Assembly: GCA_020201415.1 (NCBI GenBank)
Contig: JAIVGW010000222.1
Location: 1 to 13,375, forward strand
Reading direction: 5' to 3'
Length of the DNA: 13,375 nucleotides
Source: Lentisphaerota bacterium
GTDB taxonomy: Bacteria; Verrucomicrobiota; Kiritimatiellia; JAAZAB01
The notes under the pieces were generated by a model, which was given only the letters and a program-made list of their open reading frames with translations, had not been told where the DNA came from and made no database searches. Made by a program: the position numbers and the translations under genes. Below, piece by piece: positions 7,032 to 13,375 of the stretch (positions are counted from its first letter, which is position 1; each line of letters starts with the position of its first letter).

Positions 7032-7066
7032 TGGTACTTATATACCAGATTAAAAAAACAATGCAA
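7032..7066 (-). promoter_or_regulatory. Promoter and overlapping inverted-repeat operator of the rrf2-hcp-fd operon
   Basis: On the minus strand TTGCAT (7066-7061) is followed by an A/T-rich spacer and TATATA (7044-7039, 16-base spacer) or TATAAG (7042-7037, 18-base spacer). The -10 region is inside TGGTA-N6-TACCA (7032-7047), a two-arm inverted repeat. A dimeric Rrf2 protein bound here would cover the -10 box, as expected for autorepression. The surrounding 60 bp are far richer in A/T than the genes. Confidence 0.55.
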
Positions 7067-7150
7067 CATTTTTTTAATATTTTTTAAACCGACAACTTGT
7101 GATGTGCAATCACGCGCTGAACGAAAGACTTCAGGACTTCCGTGGAGTTT

Positions 7151-7828
7151 TCATTCATAAGCCAGCGGATCGGGCAGCCCGACCCGCTGGAAAGCCGCCA
7201 GGCGCTCGACGCAGGCCGGACAGACGCCGCAGGCCAGTTCGCCGCCGCGATAACAGGTCCAGGTATGAGCGTAGTCCACCTCCGCCGCTACTCCGATTTT
7301 CAACACCGCGGCCTTGTCCAGGTCGGCGAAAGGAGCCCGCACAGTCACCGGGGCGCGGCGGTTGAGACCCAGCAGCGAGTTGAGCTTTTCCTGAAAGGCT
7401 TTGGTGCAATCCCAGTAGCCGTAAAAATCCTGTTGCTGAGCGGCATAAAACACTTCATCAATCCCGTGGGCTTCGGCATAAGCCGCCGCCAGCGACAAAA
7501 ACACCAGATTGCGGTTGGGCACATATGTCGGGGGCTGGTCCAACTGGTCTTCGCGGATTTCGGACATGGCCGGAACCGGCCGGCGGCCGGTCAGGGTGGA
7601 GCCGTGGGCTGTGATTTGACCCAAACAGGCAAGATCCACCAGATGGTGCGCCCTCACTTGCGCGGCCGCGGCCTGCCATGCGGCGCAGACCGTCTCGCGG
7701 GCGTGCTTCTGGCCGTAATGCATGGTCAGGGCATGCAAGACAAGGCCCGGGCTCAGGCGCCGCAAATGATGCAGCAAGGTGGTGGAGTCCAATCCGCCAC
7801 TCAGCAGGATCACCACAGATTTGCTCAT
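7151..7828 (-). CDS. queC: 7-cyano-7-deazaguanine (preQ0) synthase
   Basis: 225 aa. It converts 7-carboxy-7-deazaguanine plus ammonia and ATP into preQ0, in the cytoplasm. The N-terminal PP-loop ATP motif SGGLDST spans residues 10-16. HYGQKH (37-42), YVPNRNLVFLSLA (102-114) and AAQQQDFYGYWDC (129-141) are family blocks. The zinc-binding cysteines are C192, C200, C203 and C206 (CYRGGELACGVCPAC). Length is normal. The ATG (7828) follows the queE stop after a single base, so translation is coupled. It is the last gene of the ugd-like-queD-queE-queC unit. queF and tgt are not in the window, so the final product (queuosine in tRNA is usual) is inferred from the family. Confidence 0.96.
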   Translation of the reverse strand: MSKSVVILLSGGLDSTTLLHHLRRLSPGLVLHALTMHYGQKHARETVCAAWQAAAAQVRAHHLVDLACLGQITAHGSTLTGRRPVPAMSEIREDQLDQPPTYVPNRNLVFLSLAAAYAEAHGIDEVFYAAQQQDFYGYWDCTKAFQEKLNSLLGLNRRAPVTVRAPFADLDKAAVLKIGVAAEVDYAHTWTCYRGGELACGVCPACVERLAAFQRVGLPDPLAYE

Positions 7829-7829
7829 T

Positions 7830-8498
7830 TCACACCCCCCGCCGGCGCTGCGGCCAGATAACCCTGTGCCATTGCAGGTTCAGACGCACCGGCAGACGGT
7901 CGCTCATAATCCAGCCGGCCAGACGCGACGACGGCAGTGTTCCGGCCACCGGGCTGAACAGAACTGCCGCACAGCGCCGATCAATATCATGACGCCGCAG
8001 GGTTTCGACCGCCCAAAGGTAATCATGCCGATCGGCAATCACGAATTTGACTTCATCATGCGCCTTCAGTCGCCGGATATTCCGCCAATCCATGCGCTCA
8101 TGTTCACCGCTGGCAGGCGTCTTGATATCCATGATCACCACGGCGCCCGATGGCGCCAGGTTGCGGTTCAGGCTGCCATTGGTTTCCAGCAGCAGCTGCC
8201 CGCAGCGGATCAGACTACGCAGCAAAGCAGGGGTTCCCGCCTGCATCAGCGGCTCACCCCCAGTCACTTCCACCAGCGGCAGGCAGCTCTCCCGGAAGGC
8301 CCGGGTCAATTCCGCCACGGACATTTTCCGTGCTGCGCCCTTACGCGCATAATGCGTATCACAATACCGACAGTCCAGGTTGCAGCCGGCCAGACGGATA
8401 AAGAAACAGGGGCTGCCGGCCCGGGTGGATTCGCCCTGGATCGAGGTGAAAATCTCGCTTACGGCCATCGGCGGCGGATCCATTCGGGTAATTTTCAT
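7830..8498 (-). CDS. queE: 7-carboxy-7-deazaguanine synthase (radical SAM)
   Basis: 222 aa from the ATG at 8498. QueE rearranges 6-carboxy-tetrahydropterin to 7-carboxy-7-deazaguanine using SAM and a [4Fe-4S] cluster. Seen: VSEIFTSIQGEST (13-25), the radical SAM cysteines C39-X3-C43-X2-C46 (CNLDCRYC), the SAM-contact motif VTGGEPLMQ (78-86), LLLETNGS, and a family-typical end (VRLNLQWHRVIWP). An in-frame TTG at 8525 would add nine residues but would overlap the end of queD by 10 bases, and the added residues are not conserved. The ATG, 17 bases after the queD stop and preceded by GGATGAGG, is preferred. It lies in the middle of the que block. Confidence 0.94.
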   Translation of the reverse strand: MKITRMDPPPMAVSEIFTSIQGESTRAGSPCFFIRLAGCNLDCRYCDTHYARKGAARKMSVAELTRAFRESCLPLVEVTGGEPLMQAGTPALLRSLIRCGQLLLETNGSLNRNLAPSGAVVIMDIKTPASGEHERMDWRNIRRLKAHDEVKFVIADRHDYLWAVETLRRHDIDRRCAAVLFSPVAGTLPSSRLAGWIMSDRLPVRLNLQWHRVIWPQRRRGV

Positions 8499-8515
8499 GG
8501 CCTCATCCAGCGCAG

Positions 8516-8884
8516 CTATTCCCAATAGGTGGCCGAGGTTCCCGGCGTCTCACTCACGCGCACCCGGTGCAGCCGGCAACGACCGGTGTCAAGATCGGCA
8601 GCCAGACGCCGAAAGATGAACCGGGCAATATGCTCCGAAGTCGGCGGCGCATCGGCAAAAGCCGGCAGCACATTCAAGTCATGATGATCCAGCTCCTGCA
8701 GCACGGCTCCGGCCAGGGTTTTGACATGGCCGAAATCAGCCAGCACACCGACCTTATCCGTCTGCTCGCCCCGCAAAAATATTTCCACTTCCCAGTTGTG
8801 TCCATGGGGATTGCGGCAGGCGCCGGCATGCTCCGGCAGTCGGTGCGCGCCACAGAAATGCAGACATACGCTGATTTCAAACAT
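8516..8884 (-). CDS. queD: 6-carboxy-5,6,7,8-tetrahydropterin synthase
   Basis: 122 aa, T-fold (PTPS-like) enzyme converting 7,8-dihydroneopterin triphosphate to 6-carboxy-tetrahydropterin, the substrate of QueE. Zinc histidines H14 (FCGAHRL), H28 and H30 (HGH) are visible, with catalytic C23 (ACRNPHGHN), the D66-H67 pair (ELDHHDLN) and E112 (SETPGTSATYW). The start ATG overlaps the stop of the upstream dehydrogenase-like gene as TAATG, and AAGGA lies at good distance, so translation is probably coupled. It is the first step of the preQ0 branch, preceding queE and queC in pathway order. Confidence 0.95.
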   Translation of the reverse strand: MFEISVCLHFCGAHRLPEHAGACRNPHGHNWEVEIFLRGEQTDKVGVLADFGHVKTLAGAVLQELDHHDLNVLPAFADAPPTSEHIARFIFRRLAADLDTGRCRLHRVRVSETPGTSATYWE

Positions 8885-9828
8885 TATCGTTCCTTTCTTC
8901 CGCGCCCGGCGGCCACGGACTTGCTTGTGGCAATCTTGCGTTTACGCTTGCCGCTCCGGCCACTATCATAAATCCGGCCGCCAACCGTCGCCCCGGCAAT
9001 TTCATGCCAGTCCCGCACTTTGCGGATGCGCAGATTGTAGGCATGGATTTCCTCCAACAGCCTGCAATCCACCTTTAAATCGCGACAACAGCCGATGACG
9101 GCGCCCAGATCCTTGGGAAAACATTTGCCGCCGAACCCGCGTTCGCTGGTGACATCCAGGTGGCTTGGTCCAATGCGCTTATCCAACGCCACAGCCCGCC
9201 GCACATCCTCATATTTAACCTCCTGTGCCAGGCATAGGTCGTAAAACACATTGGCCAGGGCTACCTTGGCCGCCAGCAAGACATTAGACTGGTATTTCAC
9301 AATTTCCGCCGACGTCGTGCTCATGCGCACAATCGTGGCCGAAGCGAAACAGGTACGGTATAGATCTATCAACTTTTGCGCCACCCAATCGTTATCCGCC
9401 CCAATGACAATGCGGTCGGCATTGACGAAATCCTGCAGATAATTGGCTTCGGTCAGAAACTCCGGATTCATGGCAAACGGCACCTGGGGATACATGTCGG
9501 CGTAGCGCCGGGTGGTTCCGGGAATGACGGTGGACTTTACCACCACCACCTTGCCCTGCCCCGCGATTTTAGGACAGATATCCGCCATCACCCGATCATA
9601 GATCGAAAGATCAACACACAGGGCGGACTCGTCGTAAGGCGTGGGCAGGCATGAGAATATAATCTCGCTTTCCTTCAGCACCCGCGCCAGGGGATGCTGC
9701 GGCTTGTACTTGTCATAAATCAAAACCCTGTGCTTGGGCTCAAAACCCCGTTGACGGTCATAATCCACGAATCCGTATTCCAGCGAACGGCCCACAAAAC
9801 CATACCCGATTATCCCGATTGTGCTCAT
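8884..9828 (-). CDS. Short UDP-glucose/GDP-mannose dehydrogenase family protein with a basic C-terminal tail
   Basis: 314 aa from the ATG at 9828, preceded by GAAAGG six bases away; a TTG at 9861 is rejected because it falls inside a palindrome and the added residues are not conserved. N-terminal Rossmann NAD-binding domain (STIGIIGYGFVGRSL), LPTPYDE (61-67), VVVVKSTVIPGTT (94-106), FAMNPEFLTEANY (118-130), EIVKYQSNVLLAAKVALAN (175-193) and the catalytic-cysteine motif GFGGKCFPKD with C236. The family oxidises nucleotide-sugar C6 hydroxyls to acids. The usual C-terminal UDP-sugar-binding Rossmann domain (about 130 aa) is absent; instead residues 284-314 form a tail very rich in Lys and Arg. 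Such short forms exist, with uncertain substrate. Its stop overlaps the queD start (TAATG), although no metabolic link is known. Confidence 0.85.
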   Translation of the reverse strand: MSTIGIIGYGFVGRSLEYGFVDYDRQRGFEPKHRVLIYDKYKPQHPLARVLKESEIIFSCLPTPYDESALCVDLSIYDRVMADICPKIAGQGKVVVVKSTVIPGTTRRYADMYPQVPFAMNPEFLTEANYLQDFVNADRIVIGADNDWVAQKLIDLYRTCFASATIVRMSTTSAEIVKYQSNVLLAAKVALANVFYDLCLAQEVKYEDVRRAVALDKRIGPSHLDVTSERGFGGKCFPKDLGAVIGCCRDLKVDCRLLEEIHAYNLRIRKVRDWHEIAGATVGGRIYDSGRSGKRKRKIATSKSVAAGRGRKER

Positions 9829-9847
9829 GATCAGCCTTTCCCCGGCC

Positions 9848-9869
9848 CGGCCGGCTTGCAAGCCGGCCG
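9848..9869 (-). promoter_or_regulatory. Perfect 22-bp palindrome in the leader of the dehydrogenase-queDEC operon
   Basis: A perfect 22-base palindrome, nine-base arms CGGCCGGCT and AGCCGGCCG around TGCA. It lies between the predicted transcription start (about 9911) and the ATG at 9828. As RNA it gives a very stable nine-pair stem with a four-base loop, about 20 bases upstream of the start codon. It lacks a T-run, so it is not a standard terminator. It could stabilise the 5' end, affect initiation, or bind a dimeric protein as DNA. Confidence 0.55.
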
Positions 9870-9917
9870 CATCACCGGCATCAACAACATTAGCGATTCA
9901 GCCCATCGAAGAAAAGA

Positions 9918-9946
9918 ATTTTAACGGGCACCGGCATCGAATGCAA
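9918..9946 (-). promoter_or_regulatory. Sigma70-type promoter of the dehydrogenase-queD-queE-queC operon
   Basis: On the minus strand TTGCAT (9946-9941), exactly 17 bases, then TAAAAT (9923-9918). Both boxes match the consensus well for a GC-rich genome, in an A/T-enriched 110-bp gap after the aminomutase stop. The predicted leader is about 80 bases. Confidence 0.5.
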
Positions 9947-9973
9947 CACATGTCGGGACTTATCATTGACAAT

Positions 9974-11002
9974 CTACAACACGAAACCAGCCCGCGCGGA
10001 ATAGGCCGGCACCAGCGGCGCCTTGCCGCCGCCACCGGGCGAATCCAGGACATACATGGGCACCAGATATCCCGGCAGATCCCGCCAAAGATCGCGCCAG
10101 AGGCGGCGCCCCCGCGCCAGACTGACGTAAAAATGGGACGTGCCGAGGGCGCGATCGGGATGGTGCAGGTAATAAGGCTTGACCCCCGCGGCCGCCAGCC
10201 GCCAGCATAGTTCTCCCAATGTCGCCGGGGCATCATTCACACCGCGCAGCAAAACGCTCTGATTGAGCAGCGGCACACCACGGCGGCGCAACCGGCCCAG
10301 CGCCCTTTCCACCTCCGGGGTGATCTCGCGCGGGTGATTGAAATGCGTCACCAGCCACAGAGGCTGCAGCGCCGCCAGCCCCGCCGCCAATGATCCCGTC
10401 AGCCGCCGGGGATTAAAAGCCGGCATGCGGGTATGCAGGCGCAACAGACGCAACTGCGGCAATTGGCGCAATTTTCCGAGCAAACGCAGCAGAACGGCAT
10501 CATTCAGCATCAGCGGGTCCCCGCCGGTAAGAATCGCCTCCTTGATTTCAGGATGCGCCACGATGTAATCCAAGGCTCCGCGGATGTCGTCCGCGCGCCA
10601 ATTTCGCCACTCCTCGCCCACCCGCCGCCTGCGAAAGCAATAACGGCAATAGCCGCCGCAGCGCCAGGTGGGACACAATAACACCCGCGAGGGATGACGA
10701 TGAATCACCCCCGGGGCAACCTGATGTATGCCGGCATCGCCGATCGGATCAGCGGACTCCGCCGCCGCATGCGTCAATTCACGGGCATCCGGCAGCAGCA
10801 TACGCCGCAACGGCCCTCCAGGCTTGTCGGCCCGCAACAGGCGCAGGTAATGGTGTGTGATTTTCAGCGGATGCCGGCGGCAGGCAATATCGAGGGAAAC
10901 GGCATCTTCCTGAGGAAGGTTCAACAGGCGGCAAGCCTTGCGCCAGGAACGCAATGCGCGCGTGTCTTCAACCCGCCAAGGCTCAGCTGCGCTACTTGTC
11001 AT
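9974..11002 (-). CDS. KamA-family radical SAM, PLP-dependent 2,3-aminomutase
   Basis: 342 aa from the ATG at 11002; the TTG at 11086 would overlap the upstream gene by 40 bases and is less likely. Radical SAM motif C115-X3-C119-X2-C122 (CGGYCRYC), LTGGDPLML (158-166), LRLHTRMPAFNPRR (187-200), LVTHFNHPREITPE (217-230), NQSVLLRGVND with D257, HHPD with D283, and PGGGGK (322-327), whose K327 is the expected PLP-binding lysine. These two aspartates match positions that hold the amino-acid substrate in lysine 2,3-aminomutase. The PGGGGK form points away from EpmB. The protein stops soon after (VPAYSARAGFVL), lacking the longer tail of classical lysine 2,3-aminomutases. It follows the coiled-coil gene by 44 bp. 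Substrate (lysine, a protein lysine, or another amino acid) is unknown. Confidence 0.87.
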   Translation of the reverse strand: MTSSAAEPWRVEDTRALRSWRKACRLLNLPQEDAVSLDIACRRHPLKITHHYLRLLRADKPGGPLRRMLLPDARELTHAAAESADPIGDAGIHQVAPGVIHRHPSRVLLCPTWRCGGYCRYCFRRRRVGEEWRNWRADDIRGALDYIVAHPEIKEAILTGGDPLMLNDAVLLRLLGKLRQLPQLRLLRLHTRMPAFNPRRLTGSLAAGLAALQPLWLVTHFNHPREITPEVERALGRLRRRGVPLLNQSVLLRGVNDAPATLGELCWRLAAAGVKPYYLHHPDRALGTSHFYVSLARGRRLWRDLWRDLPGYLVPMYVLDSPGGGGKAPLVPAYSARAGFVL

Positions 11003-11046
11003 GGAGATGTTCCAACCGTTGATCAAGGCGTGCCGGCCGCTGCCTG

Positions 11047-12822
11047 TTATTGAAAAGTCCGGCGCAGCGGCGCCAGCATGCGCCAAAGCGTCGGCAAATC
11101 GGTCAGCGGCAGGGGGTTGGCGGCCGGGCCGAAATCCTCCTCATCCAGCACCCAGCAACGCAGATCATCCACCATGACTCCGACCATCTCGCCTTCCGCC
11201 GTGACCAGAAAGTCGCCGGGCTCGGCCTGATTCCCTGGATTGGACCAAATCCGCCGCGCAACGAAATTGGCCCAGGGACGCAGCGCCCGCCGCACCTTCA
11301 AATACGAGGGATGGCCCTGGTCCGGCGTCACCGACACGGCAAAGGCGGCGCCATCGGCATGCCGCTTGACCATAAAGATATCGCGGGTTCCCCGCTGTAT
11401 AATTTGCTCCCTACCGGCCAGCCGCATGGGGCGGATACGGCCCGATGCAAAGAAATCCTCGGATAATTCACCGACATTTATGCGCACCACCGCAGGCTCG
11501 CCGAACAGCAGCGCTGCTCCACCCTCATCAGAACACCATAAAGGCTGATCGCCGATCAGAGCCTGCCATTGACCCGATTGTACAAACGGCAAGCCCGCTA
11601 CCCAGCCCAGACCCATATCGCGGCCATGCAGCACCAGCCAGAAGCCGTCGTTGACCTCCAGCAGGGGCACATGCACCCGGTTTTGATAGACTTCCTCATG
11701 CGGTCCGGTGGCCTCATATTCACGGGAGCTGGCCAAACCGGACTGCACCACCAAGTAGGCATCCCGCAAACGGGAGAAGGGGCCCGCCTGCCTGACCTGC
11801 ATTTCCTCGAGCTGGCCGGCCAGACCGGAAATACCGGACTGCAACTCGGCCTGGCGCTGCTGCACCAGTTCCAGTTCGCCCTGCAGGCCGGAATCAACCC
11901 CGCTTTCAAGCAGTTCCCGGAATTCCTGCTGCAACCCGTGCTGCAAAGCGGCCAGGGCCTCCATTTGAACCGCGGCACGCTCCGCCCCTGCGAGATCCAG
12001 TTCGTCGCGCACAGCGCCAAGGGCATCGGCCAGTTCCGCCACCGTTCGATCCAGTCTTTGCTGCTCCATGGCCATTTCCCGGGCCTGGCCCTGCAGTTCA
12101 CCGGGCAATAGTTCCACCAACTGCTGCATATCGCGCAACATAGCCTGCATACGGTCATGCTGTCCTGTCAAAACATCCGTCTTTGATTCCAACCGCACCT
12201 GCATACGGTTGAGATCCGACAGGGCTTCATCAATCACCTGCTGCTGACTGGCAATGGTCTGGTGCTGGGCATTGATGGCGCCGGCCTGCAGGCGCAGGCG
12301 GTCACGCAAATCCACGGCTTGGCGGGCCAGTGCTGCGCGTTCTTCGGCCAGCGCCTGCAGAGCGGCGCGGGCCTGTTCCTGTTCGGCCAGTAAATCGGAC
12401 TGCTTTTGTTCCAGCTCCGTCTTATCCTCAATCAATTCAGCGCTCTTTTGTTCAGCAGCGCGCACTTGCTCGGCCAGGGTCCGGGCCGCCCGCTGTTCCT
12501 CCTCACGCGAGCGCTCAAGCTGCAGGCGGAGCGCCTCCAGTTCCCGGCGCTGACGCCTTTCGTTTTCCAGCAAGGCGGACTGTTCCTGCAATTGCGAGCG
12601 CTGAGCCAGAGCCTGCATGTCCTGAAACTGGCGGCGATATTGTTCGCGCCATTGCTGTTCCATATCGGCCATGGCCGCTGGAGCGAACTCCGCGGCAGGC
12701 TGTGAGAGTGGCGCCACAGACCTGATCCGGCCGGCACTCTCCGCATCGCCGGGCCCGCTGACAAACAGCAGCAGCGACGATACCAGAAAATCCATTACCA
12801 CAACCAACAGGGCCGGACGCAT
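11047..12822 (-). CDS. Membrane-anchored long coiled-coil protein, unknown function, MotB/ExbD-like N-terminal helix
   Basis: 591 aa from the ATG at 12822, with Shine-Dalgarno AGAGG; in-frame sequence upstream runs through the previous gene and is rejected. N-terminal membrane helix about 4-21 (LLVVVMDFLVSSLLLFV) with a single acidic D11, the pattern of MotB, TolR and ExbD helices. Residues about 50-350 are a long coiled coil, rich in Q, E, R, A and L with heptad-like spacing. The C-terminal part, about 360-591, looks globular and beta-rich (FWLVLHGRDMGLGWVAG, AVVRINVGEL, RDIFMVKRH, GDFLVTAEGEMVGVMVDDLRCWVL). I recognise no enzymatic motif; the GD-x-LVTAEGEMVGVMVD stretch faintly resembles the last strands of a trypsin-like barrel without its serine. 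It starts one base after the stop of the four-helix membrane gene, so the pair is almost certainly coexpressed. Function not assigned. Confidence 0.8.
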   Translation of the reverse strand: MRPALLVVVMDFLVSSLLLFVSGPGDAESAGRIRSVAPLSQPAAEFAPAAMADMEQQWREQYRRQFQDMQALAQRSQLQEQSALLENERRQRRELEALRLQLERSREEEQRAARTLAEQVRAAEQKSAELIEDKTELEQKQSDLLAEQEQARAALQALAEERAALARQAVDLRDRLRLQAGAINAQHQTIASQQQVIDEALSDLNRMQVRLESKTDVLTGQHDRMQAMLRDMQQLVELLPGELQGQAREMAMEQQRLDRTVAELADALGAVRDELDLAGAERAAVQMEALAALQHGLQQEFRELLESGVDSGLQGELELVQQRQAELQSGISGLAGQLEEMQVRQAGPFSRLRDAYLVVQSGLASSREYEATGPHEEVYQNRVHVPLLEVNDGFWLVLHGRDMGLGWVAGLPFVQSGQWQALIGDQPLWCSDEGGAALLFGEPAVVRINVGELSEDFFASGRIRPMRLAGREQIIQRGTRDIFMVKRHADGAAFAVSVTPDQGHPSYLKVRRALRPWANFVARRIWSNPGNQAEPGDFLVTAEGEMVGVMVDDLRCWVLDEEDFGPAANPLPLTDLPTLWRMLAPLRRTFQ

Positions 12823-12823
12823 A

Positions 12824-13375
12824 TCAAACCTCTTGCTGTCGGATGAGTTTATCGCGCAGGGGATACAGATGCCCCACTCGCAGGGCCACGGCGAACAAGA
12901 TGCCCACAAAAGTCGAGGAATAGGCCAGGAAACGGCTGACACCCGCTCCCAGCGTGGCGATCAGGATGAAGGCAAAAATGGTCATCGCCAACCCGGCATA
13001 CAGCGGCAGATCGAAGAAGATTTCCAGATTTTCCAATTGCCGCAATTTCATGGCGGTATCCGCAGCGCTATCGGACACCTCCCTGATCTTGCGCCGGGCC
13101 ATTTCCCAGCAGGCCCCCTGCACCACCAGGATCAACACCAAAATCACGAGCCAGGAAACCAGTTGCCGGGTGGAAGTAACCGGCACAGCAGCGGCGTCCC
13201 CCAGCGCCTCCACGCCCAACTCGGGCGCGCCACCCCGGCCCAGCATCAGCAGCAGGGATACCGCCAACCCGCCCACCACCACCGCCAGCCAGTAATAAAA
13301 ATGCGCGCGCCGGCTGCCGGAACCGGCGACTTCCGCCGAGCGCAGCATGCGCCAGGGCACCATACATACGATGAT
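12824..13375 (-). CDS. Four-helix membrane protein, possibly MotA/ExbB-like, probably 5' partial
   Basis: The first visible ATG is at 13363, giving 179 aa, but it has no Shine-Dalgarno and the frame stays open to the window edge (I-I-V-C before it), so the gene may begin outside. Counting from that ATG, hydrophobic helices lie at about 22-41, 69-87, 116-137 and 143-163. The basic loop 88-115 (MARRKIREVSD...KLRQLENLE) would be cytoplasmic, leaving both ends inside. The last two helices, PLYAGLAMTIFAFILIATLG and AYSSTFVGILFAVAL, with a following basic tail, broadly resemble the final two helices of MotA/TolQ/ExbB proteins, but with a short cytoplasmic loop. TGA at 12824, one base before the coiled-coil gene. 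The family link is inference from topology and partner, not from a clear motif. Confidence 0.7.
   Translation of the reverse strand: MIVCMVPWRMLRSAEVAGSGSRRAHFYYWLAVVVGGLAVSLLLMLGRGGAPELGVEALGDAAAVPVTSTRQLVSWLVILVLILVVQGACWEMARRKIREVSDSAADTAMKLRQLENLEIFFDLPLYAGLAMTIFAFILIATLGAGVSRFLAYSSTFVGILFAVALRVGHLYPLRDKLIRQQEV

Noticed and set aside
7099..7113. Small hairpin GTGAT/ATCAC after queC as a terminator
   Set aside because: Only five pairs, no T-run after it on the relevant strand, and about 40 bases past the stop.
8499..8525. TTG start for queE overlapping the end of queD
   Set aside because: The ATG at 8498 gives the normal length and starts next to conserved sequence; the extra nine residues are not family-like.
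7142..8528. Two plus-strand open frames (239 and 249 codons) opposite queC and queE
   Set aside because: The minus strand encodes recognisable QueC and QueE over the same bases; the plus frames have no recognisable domains.
9829..9917. preQ1 riboswitch in the leader of the operon holding queDEC
   Set aside because: I could not fit the preQ1 aptamer pseudoknot pattern to the leader; the only clear structure is the 22-bp palindrome, and the first gene is not a que gene.
9898..9973. Frameshift hiding the rest of the aminomutase C-terminus
   Set aside because: Reading the other frames past the TAG gives no match to the expected VVLRNYEG-like tail.
9974..11002. Assignment as EpmB (EF-P lysine beta-lysyl pathway aminomutase)
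   Set aside because: The PLP lysine is in PGGGGK as in lysine 2,3-aminomutase, and no epmA or efp is nearby; left as KamA family.
1..13375. Defence island, mobile element or CRISPR array
   Set aside because: No transposase, integrase, nuclease, repeat-spacer pattern or attachment site was found; apart from the membrane pair the genes are ordinary chromosomal ones.

Overview
This 13.4 kb window is a GC-rich stretch of bacterial chromosome carrying ordinary metabolic and housekeeping genes. Almost everything is on the minus strand; only the cut-off dehydratase at the left edge and a small response regulator are on the plus strand. No rRNA, tRNA, CRISPR array, insertion sequence or integrase was seen, and no gene-free stretch exceeds 300 bases. 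The surA signal peptide and the nitrosative-stress module suggest a Gram-negative that meets low oxygen or nitrogen oxides. The sequence style (SurA-like foldase, KsgA tail, short nucleotide-sugar dehydrogenase) makes me lean to the PVC group (Verrucomicrobiota, Kiritimatiellota or Lentisphaerota), but this is a low-confidence impression.

Layout, left to right: (1) the 3' part of an NAD(P)H-hydrate dehydratase (nnrD type, +), converging with a 43-bp overlap on (2) a minus-strand surA - pdxA - ksgA block. This is the gene order known from E. coli, but here pdxA and ksgA lie in one continuous 593-codon frame, with the PdxA C-terminus missing. (3) A lone receiver-domain response regulator (+), divergent from surA, with a promoter so close to its ATG that the mRNA should be leaderless. 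(4) A minus-strand rrf2 - hcp - ferredoxin operon. Its promoter overlaps a TGGTA/TACCA inverted repeat, a second TGGTA repeat lies before hcp, there is a strong hairpin between hcp and the ferredoxin gene, and a likely terminator follows. (5) A tightly packed minus-strand unit: short UDP-glucose-dehydrogenase-like gene, queD, queE and queC, driven from a good sigma70-type promoter with a perfect 22-bp palindrome in its leader. (6) At the right edge a membrane protein with four predicted TM helices, a long coiled-coil protein with an acidic residue in its single N-terminal membrane helix, and a KamA-type radical SAM aminomutase.

How they work together: queD, queE and queC supply preQ0 for queuosine (or another 7-deazaguanine product). 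The Rrf2 regulator most likely senses NO or redox state through three cysteines and controls hcp (hybrid cluster protein) and its electron-carrier ferredoxin. SurA, PdxA and KsgA cover envelope protein folding, vitamin B6 synthesis and ribosome maturation. The right-hand membrane pair has the general architecture of an ion-driven stator/energiser (MotAB, ExbBD, ZorAB style) with a large extracytoplasmic coiled coil. It is the least explained part of the window and the best candidate for an undescribed system; the PdxA-KsgA fusion is the second.
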